Assembly: GCA_900767015.1 (NCBI GenBank)
Contig: CAAFXQ010000121.1
Coordinates: 1 to 9,717 of the forward strand
Source: Clostridia bacterium
Lineage (GTDB): Bacteria > Bacillota > Clostridia > Oscillospirales > Acutalibacteraceae
Direction of reading: 5' to 3'
Length of the DNA: 9,717 nucleotides
Each line of letters starts with the position of its first letter. Within the stretch, counting starts at the first letter, position 1. The position numbers and the translations under genes are program-made. Shown here piece by piece: positions 5,240 through 9,717 of this stretch. A model generated the notes under the pieces. It ran no database searches. It saw nothing but the letters and a program-made list of their open reading frames with translations, and was not told the DNA's origin.

Positions 5240-7270
5240 TTATTGCAAAAGGGTGCCCTCGCCCCGCAGTGTTTCTTCAAAGCTTGATTTTTCGAAATAC
5301 TGCTGCATCACGGCGGAAGCCACCGGAGCCGTTGAACCGCCGCTTTTTGCGCCCTCGACAACAACCGCAACCGCTATTTCCGGGTCGTCATACGGGGCAA
5401 ACGTCATGATAAGACCGTTATTGATTTCGACTTCTTTGCCGTTGACCTTTTTGAAAATCGAGGTCGTACCGGTTTTTGCGGCAACCGTTTCGGGAACCTT
5501 TGAAAAGTCAGCGTAGCTTTCGGTACCGACAAGAAGCATTCCTTTATAAACAAGCTCCCAATTCTTTTCCTGAAAATCAGCCTTTGACAAAACCTGCGTC
5601 TGCCGCTGCGAAACCGTATCGCTGTAATCACTGTTCATTATTGACTTGACAACATGTGCTTTATACCGGACGCCCTTATTGGCAATCATCGAGACATAGG
5701 AGCAAAGCTGAATCGGTGTAAACTGATTGTCGCCGTGTCCGATACCTGCCTGAACCGTAAGACCCGGCGTCCACAGCTCGCCTTTCGAGGTCCGAAGCTG
5801 CGGCGAGTCGATCGTGCCTTCGTTTTCCGTCAGCTCGATTCCCGTCTTTTGTCCGAGACCGAACATCGTATAGTAGTCGTTCAGCTTGTCAATTCCGAGC
5901 AGTCTTGCCGTTTCATAAAAGAAAATGTTACAGCTGTTAAAAAGGGCGTTGATAACGTTCTGACTGTGGTGAACACCGGTGCACTGCGGCTGATAGTCCT
6001 CGTAATGGGTGTACTTTCCGCTGCACCAGACGGTACTTTGTGCGTCAATCACGCCCTCCTCAAGACCGGCCATTGCAACAGCCGGCTTGATTGTCGAGCC
6101 GGGGGTATAAATACTTCTCAGCGCCCGGTTCCAAAGCGGCTTATCCGGATCGGCCGTCAAAAGCTTGACGTCGTCATTATACGTTGACAGATCAAACGAC
6201 GGATAGTTGGCACAGGCCAGAACATCGTTGTTTTTCGTGTTCATGACAACGACCGCACCGGCTTTTGCGTCCTTGTTGGTTTTCTGCATTGTCTCAATCA
6301 GCGACGAAAGCGCTTCATTCGCCGTTTTCTGAAGCCTGGTGTCAATCGTCAGAATGATATTGTCTCCGGCGACCGGCTGTTTGGTGTATACCTCGGTGGT
6401 GTTGCCGTTTTCGTCGACGTAAATCGTCTTTTCGCCCGGTTCCCCCCGCAGATATTTTTCCATTGTGTATTCGATTCCGCTTTTTCCGATCACGTCGTTG
6501 AGCGAATAGCCCTCATTCTTTTTCGTTTCGTATTCCTCGGGGCTTATTGAGCCGACAAAGCCGATGATATGCGGCGCCACCGAGCCGTCAAGATACTCCC
6601 GCTCGCTTTTCACCTGAACGTCAACGCCGATATAGGTGCTGCTGTTTTCTTTGATAACTGCCACGACCTCATTGGAAACATCGGTCGCAAAAACATACGG
6701 CGTTCCGGTGTTAAAGCCGTCTTTTCGCATTGAATAATAGACAGACGCAATATCTCTTGCCTGCTTCTTGCTGTAATTCTGAAGCGAATACCGCTCAACA
6801 AGGGCATTGAAGCAGTCGTTGACATCGGCATAATAGTTCAGATTCAAAAAGGCCGAGGATTTCAGATACTCGATTTCGGCGTCCTTGTCCTTCGAAAAAG
6901 CGAGCTTTCCCGAGGCAGTTACCTGAATGGGAAGATTGTCCTTCCATTCAAGATTATAACGGGAAAACAGGGAGATAAGACCCGCTATAACGGTGTTTCT
7001 TCCCTCTGCGTCCTTTCCCGGGGGAAAGGTCTGATAGTGAAACACAATGGTGTTGACCTGTTTATTGGTGACAAGCGGATTGCCGTTACAGTCAAAGATT
7101 TCGCCTCTTGCGGCGTCAACCTTGACGGTGACGCTTGTGACGGCGGAATTCTTAAGACCCTCCGCCTGAAAAATCTGTATTCTGAAAAGATTGACAAGAA
7201 AAACGGCAAAAACCACGGCAACGATTGCCGTTATCACCGCTTCTCTTTTTTTCCCTGACTTGTTTTTCAT
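5240..7270 (-). CDS. mrdA: Penicillin-binding protein 2 (class B transpeptidase of the elongasome)
   Basis: DD-transpeptidase that crosslinks peptidoglycan during lateral wall growth. It is anchored in the membrane with its catalytic domain outside. The 676-residue protein has a cytoplasmic KNKSGKKRE start, one transmembrane anchor (about 11-30), a PBP dimerisation domain with the ARGEIFDCNGNPL block (54-66), and a transpeptidase domain with all three motifs: S392-T-I-K395, S446-C-N448 and K599-T-G601. Length and order are typical of PBP2/MrdA. The ATG has a clear AAAGGA ribosome binding site 7 nt upstream. The gene lies 26 nt after mreD, as in many clostridial mreBCD-mrdA operons, which supports an elongation rather than a division or sporulation role. 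SpoVD/FtsI-like function is less likely because of this context and because no C-terminal PASTA domains are seen. Confidence 0.93.
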   Translation of the reverse strand: MKNKSGKKREAVITAIVAVVFAVFLVNLFRIQIFQAEGLKNSAVTSVTVKVDAARGEIFDCNGNPLVTNKQVNTIVFHYQTFPPGKDAEGRNTVIAGLISLFSRYNLEWKDNLPIQVTASGKLAFSKDKDAEIEYLKSSAFLNLNYYADVNDCFNALVERYSLQNYSKKQARDIASVYYSMRKDGFNTGTPYVFATDVSNEVVAVIKENSSTYIGVDVQVKSEREYLDGSVAPHIIGFVGSISPEEYETKKNEGYSLNDVIGKSGIEYTMEKYLRGEPGEKTIYVDENGNTTEVYTKQPVAGDNIILTIDTRLQKTANEALSSLIETMQKTNKDAKAGAVVVMNTKNNDVLACANYPSFDLSTYNDDVKLLTADPDKPLWNRALRSIYTPGSTIKPAVAMAGLEEGVIDAQSTVWCSGKYTHYEDYQPQCTGVHHSQNVINALFNSCNIFFYETARLLGIDKLNDYYTMFGLGQKTGIELTENEGTIDSPQLRTSKGELWTPGLTVQAGIGHGDNQFTPIQLCSYVSMIANKGVRYKAHVVKSIMNSDYSDTVSQRQTQVLSKADFQEKNWELVYKGMLLVGTESYADFSKVPETVAAKTGTTSIFKKVNGKEVEINNGLIMTFAPYDDPEIAVAVVVEGAKSGGSTAPVASAVMQQYFEKSSFEETLRGEGTLLQ

Positions 7271-7296
7271 CGGTTTTTCCTTTCAGTATAGCGCTA

Positions 7297-7833
7297 TCAA
7301 TAATTGATTCTCTTCCTTTCGGGTGCGGTCATCCGGAAAACAGCCCGGACAAGATAATAAATCGGGAAAACAAAAATCATGGAATAAACCGCCGAAGAGA
7401 AATAGTATTTCATATAAACATAAGCATAGCTTCCGTAGCCTTTTATCACAAAGAACAAAAGCCAATAGACCGTAACCACAACAAGCAACGACACAAAGCT
7501 CAGAAGCAGACACGAAAAAATATTGTTCCGAAGCTTGAGAATAACAAGCACGCAGCAGCCGAAGCCGACCGAAGCGAGCAAGACGGCATAAAACCCGTCA
7601 ACGGTTATGCTTGCACTGTCCCACAGAACACCGGCGAAAAGCCCTAAGAACAGCGCCGGCATGCTTCTTTCATGCATCGCAATCGCAACCGTCAAGGGAG
7701 CGAGCAAGATAAGCCTTGCGCCGCCGAAAGAGGAAAAGAAGAAATCGGTTTGCTGAATAACAGCGGCAAGGACAATCAGGGCGGCAAAAATGATATGCCG
7801 CAAGACAAGCAGTCTGTTATCGGAACGCTTCAC
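7297..7833 (-). CDS. mreD: Rod shape-determining membrane protein MreD
   Basis: Polytopic inner-membrane protein of the elongasome that works with MreC to connect MreB to the wall synthases. The 178-residue sequence is very hydrophobic, with about five or six predicted membrane segments (roughly 9-27, 40-52, 57-70, 80-99, 105-130, 143-166). It carries the family-type segment GLFAGVLWDSASITVDGFYA (64-83) with an acidic residue at Asp72, and a basic tail (APERKRINY). Sequence conservation in MreD is low, so position between mreC and mrdA is important evidence. The start is GTG at 7831-7833 with a strong AAAGGAGGG ribosome binding site 8 nt upstream. It begins 24 nt after the mreC stop. A perfect ATAGCGCTAT palindrome overlaps its stop codon. 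Confidence 0.9.
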   Translation of the reverse strand: MKRSDNRLLVLRHIIFAALIVLAAVIQQTDFFFSSFGGARLILLAPLTVAIAMHERSMPALFLGLFAGVLWDSASITVDGFYAVLLASVGFGCCVLVILKLRNNIFSCLLLSFVSLLVVVTVYWLLFFVIKGYGSYAYVYMKYYFSSAVYSMIFVFPIYYLVRAVFRMTAPERKRINY

Positions 7834-7857
7834 CGTTTTTTCCCTCCTTTATCTCCT

Positions 7858-8715
7858 TTATTCTTCAATCGTCTCCACTCCCTGACCGTCGAAAGCGGTT
7901 ATCACAAAAACGTCCTCAAGCGAGCCGATGTCCGCTCCCGGCGTGACAATGGCATAGCTTGAAATATCAATATCACTTTTTAAAACCTGCGAAACGGTTC
8001 CGATAATCAGTCCCGACGGATAGATTCCGCCGATTCCCGACGTCAGCACAATTCCGCCCGGTGAAATTTCCGTCGTTCTGTCAAGGCCGGCAAGAATACA
8101 CTTGCCCTCCTCCGACTGCCTGACGTCCGTCGTAATATACGCCGTCTCACGGGTCTTGCTTTCAATGGCACTGACATTGACGGACGGGTTGAGAATGGAC
8201 TCAATAACGCTGTATGAATGATTGACCTTCTTGACGACACCGACAAGATAGTTGCCGGAAATGACCGGGTCGTTGACCTTTACGCCGTCGGAAGAGCCTT
8301 TATTGATGATGATTGACGAAAAGATATCCGAGGAATCCGTGCCGATGATATCCGCCGGAACGATAGAAAAATCCGGATTCTTTTCTTTGACTTCCAATAT
8401 CGTCTCATACGATTCGAGCTTATGCATTGCCTCGTCATACCCGGCAAGGCGGCTTTCGTATTCGGCAACCTTTTCTTTCAGTCTTTCGTTTTCGTTCTTA
8501 TAGGCGCCTGCCGATGCGAAGCTGTCCTGAAACCAGCTGAATTTATCCGCAATCGCCGAAGACGCCCGGCGAAGCGGTCCGACAACGGAACCGACCGCCG
8601 AAGTGATCAGAGAGGACGGATTTTCCGTTGCTACGGCGACAACCATACCGACAAGCAAGGCACATATCACAAGAGCAAAAACACGAAAGCGCACACTTTT
8701 AAAAAAATGTCGCAT
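7858..8715 (-). CDS. mreC: Rod shape-determining protein MreC
   Basis: Bitopic membrane protein of the elongasome whose extracellular beta domains bind PBP2. From the chosen ATG it is 285 residues: a basic N-terminus (MRHFFKSVRFR), one transmembrane segment (about 10-29), a coiled coil (about 70-112, rich in Glu/Lys/Leu), then the MreC beta-barrel domain with NKGSSDGVKVNDPVI and GIYPSGLIIGTV. The start is debatable. A GTG at 8740-8742 adds nine residues (MPAGIRKRT) and sits only 4 nt after the AAAGGAG site. The ATG matches where I recall related MreC proteins starting, and is separated from the same AAAGGAG by a 22-nt hairpin plus 9 nt. It lies between mreB and mreD, as in most rod-shaped bacteria. 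Confidence 0.92.
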   Translation of the reverse strand: MRHFFKSVRFRVFALVICALLVGMVVAVATENPSSLITSAVGSVVGPLRRASSAIADKFSWFQDSFASAGAYKNENERLKEKVAEYESRLAGYDEAMHKLESYETILEVKEKNPDFSIVPADIIGTDSSDIFSSIIINKGSSDGVKVNDPVISGNYLVGVVKKVNHSYSVIESILNPSVNVSAIESKTRETAYITTDVRQSEEGKCILAGLDRTTEISPGGIVLTSGIGGIYPSGLIIGTVSQVLKSDIDISSYAIVTPGADIGSLEDVFVITAFDGQGVETIEE

Positions 8716-8724
8716 AGTTCTTTT

Positions 8725-8746
8725 CCGTATGCCGGCCGGCACACGG
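8725..8746 (-). promoter_or_regulatory. Hairpin between the mreC ribosome binding site and ATG
   Basis: CCGTGTGCCGG followed directly by CCGGCATACGG is an 11-bp inverted repeat with one G-U pair. As RNA it forms a GC-rich stem of about nine pairs with a GGCC loop. The AAAGGAG ribosome binding site (8747-8753) touches its 5' side and AAAAGAACT plus the ATG (8713-8715) follow its 3' side. The alternative GTG start lies inside the stem. If folded, it brings the ribosome binding site to 9 nt from the ATG, a normal distance. Confidence 0.55.
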
Positions 8747-8787
8747 CTCCTTTCGGTTTATAGTATACAAGGGAAAAGCAGATGAAC

Positions 8788-9717
8788 TTAAAATCTTTTG
8801 CCGATCTTTCCGAGAACGTCGGACTCCAGATAAATTCCTGCTCCGTCAACAACACAGTCAAGGGGATTGTCCGCAATATTGACGGGGATTCCCGTCTGTT
8901 CGGAAATCAGCTTGTCGATGCCTCGTATCAGCGCACCGCCGCCCGTGAGCATGATGCCCTGATCAATGATATCGGCGGAAAGCTCGGGCGGTGTTTTTTC
9001 GAGCGTGTCCTTGATTGTGTCGAGGATCTGATTGATCGAATCGGAAAGCGCTTCCCTTATTTCCTCGCTCGTGACGGTGATGGTTTTCGGAAGTCCGTCA
9101 ACAAGATTTCTTCCCTTTACTTCCATTTTACCCTCGCCGTCATATTTGTAAGCGGAACCGATCTTGATTTTGATGTCCTCCGCCGTTCTGTCGCCGACAA
9201 GAAGATTGTATTTTTTCCGGATGTATTGAACGATTGCATTGTCAAAGGTGTCGCCGGCAACCCGGATTGAGCAGGACGTAACAATGTCGCCAAGCGAAAT
9301 CACGGCTACCTCGCTAGTGCCGCCGCCGATGTCGACAACCATGCTGCCCATGGCGTCGCTTACGGGAAGTCCCGCACCGATTGCCGCCGCCATCGGCTCT
9401 TCAATCAGGCTGACATATTTTGCGCCGGCCTCGATCGCCACGTCGTGCACGTTTCTTCTTTCAACCTCGGTAACGCCCGACGGAATACAGATAACGACTC
9501 TCGCTTTGGCAAAGAACGTTCCGTTAAGTGCTTTCTGAATAAATTTCCGAAGCATTTCGGCGGTGATATCAAAATCGGCAATAACGCCGTCCGTCAGCGG
9601 ACGCATAGCCGTAATCGAGCCGGGAGTTCTTCCGATCATTTCCTTTGCTTCTTTTCCTACCGCTAATATTTTATTAGTACTTGTTTCTACACTTACTACA
9701 CTTGGTTCATTTAAAAC
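8788..9717 (-). CDS. mreB: Rod shape-determining protein MreB (5' end outside window)
   Basis: Bacterial actin homologue that forms membrane-bound filaments and directs wall elongation. The frame is open to the right edge, so 309 residues are visible and roughly the first 20-25 are missing. The visible N-terminus VLNEPSVVSVETSTNKILAV matches the start of the first actin subdomain. It is followed by MIGRTPGSITAMRPL, the IPSGVTEVERRNV block, EEPMAAAIGAGLPV, the phosphate-2 loop VVDIGGGTSEVAVI, SIRVAGDTFDNAIV and the adenosine-binding LTGGGALIRGID. The ATG at 9637-9639 (residue 27 here) is internal, not the start. The first 20-odd visible codons (9655-9717) are markedly more AT-rich than the rest. 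mreC begins 72 nt after the stop (45 nt if its GTG is used), and the promoter of the operon is not in the window. Confidence 0.95.
   Translation of the reverse strand, partial: VLNEPSVVSVETSTNKILAVGKEAKEMIGRTPGSITAMRPLTDGVIADFDITAEMLRKFIQKALNGTFFAKARVVICIPSGVTEVERRNVHDVAIEAGAKYVSLIEEPMAAAIGAGLPVSDAMGSMVVDIGGGTSEVAVISLGDIVTSCSIRVAGDTFDNAIVQYIRKKYNLLVGDRTAEDIKIKIGSAYKYDGEGKMEVKGRNLVDGLPKTITVTSEEIREALSDSINQILDTIKDTLEKTPPELSADIIDQGIMLTGGGALIRGIDKLISEQTGIPVNIADNPLDCVVDGAGIYLESDVLGKIGKRF

Noticed and set aside
7288..7297. ATAGCGCTAT palindrome at the mreD-mrdA junction as an operator
   Set aside because: Ten bases, single copy, overlapping a stop codon, with no promoter beside it.
8755..8790. TATACT as an internal promoter for mreC
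   Set aside because: No acceptable -35 box lies 16-18 nt upstream.

Overview
The window looks like chromosome from a low-to-mid GC Firmicute of the class Clostridia, probably a Ruminococcaceae/Oscillospiraceae-type gut anaerobe. This is inferred from strong AGGAGG-type ribosome binding sites, GTG and TTG starts, a T-box riboswitch, a hisS-aspS pair, and a mreBCD-mrdA-minD-mgsA order. No mobile elements, CRISPR arrays, tRNA or rRNA genes were seen. Every gene is on the minus strand, so transcription runs from high to low coordinates.

From right to left (5' to 3' for the genes), the first block is cell shape and wall growth: mreB (5'-truncated by the window edge), mreC, mreD, mrdA (PBP2) and a MinD-like ATPase. 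Gaps are 24 to 75 nt, which suggests one operon whose promoter lies outside the window. MreB filaments, the MreC/MreD membrane scaffold and the PBP2 transpeptidase form the elongasome. The MinD-like protein stands alone: minC, minE and rodA, which often sit here in clostridia, are absent, and its C-terminal membrane-targeting helix is missing. Next comes a methylglyoxal synthase homologue with its own likely promoter and substitutions at all four of the best-known active-site positions.

The second block is translation. A complete T-box riboswitch (stem I, stem III, antiterminator, terminator) fills the 289-nt gap before hisS and controls hisS-aspS. Its specifier reads GAC (Asp) with an overlapping CAC (His). 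aspS ends in a hairpin terminator. A strong sigma-A-type promoter then drives a secreted protein gene (TTG start, signal peptide) that runs off the left edge.

No gene-free stretch exceeds 300 bases. The longest are 3533-3821 (T-box), 4224-4441 (mgsA promoter and leader) and 161-367 (terminator and promoter). Most of the window is conserved housekeeping. The points that merit checking are the T-box specifier, the altered MgsA active site, the orphan MinD, a hairpin between the Shine-Dalgarno and the ATG of mreC, and a compositional break at the right edge.
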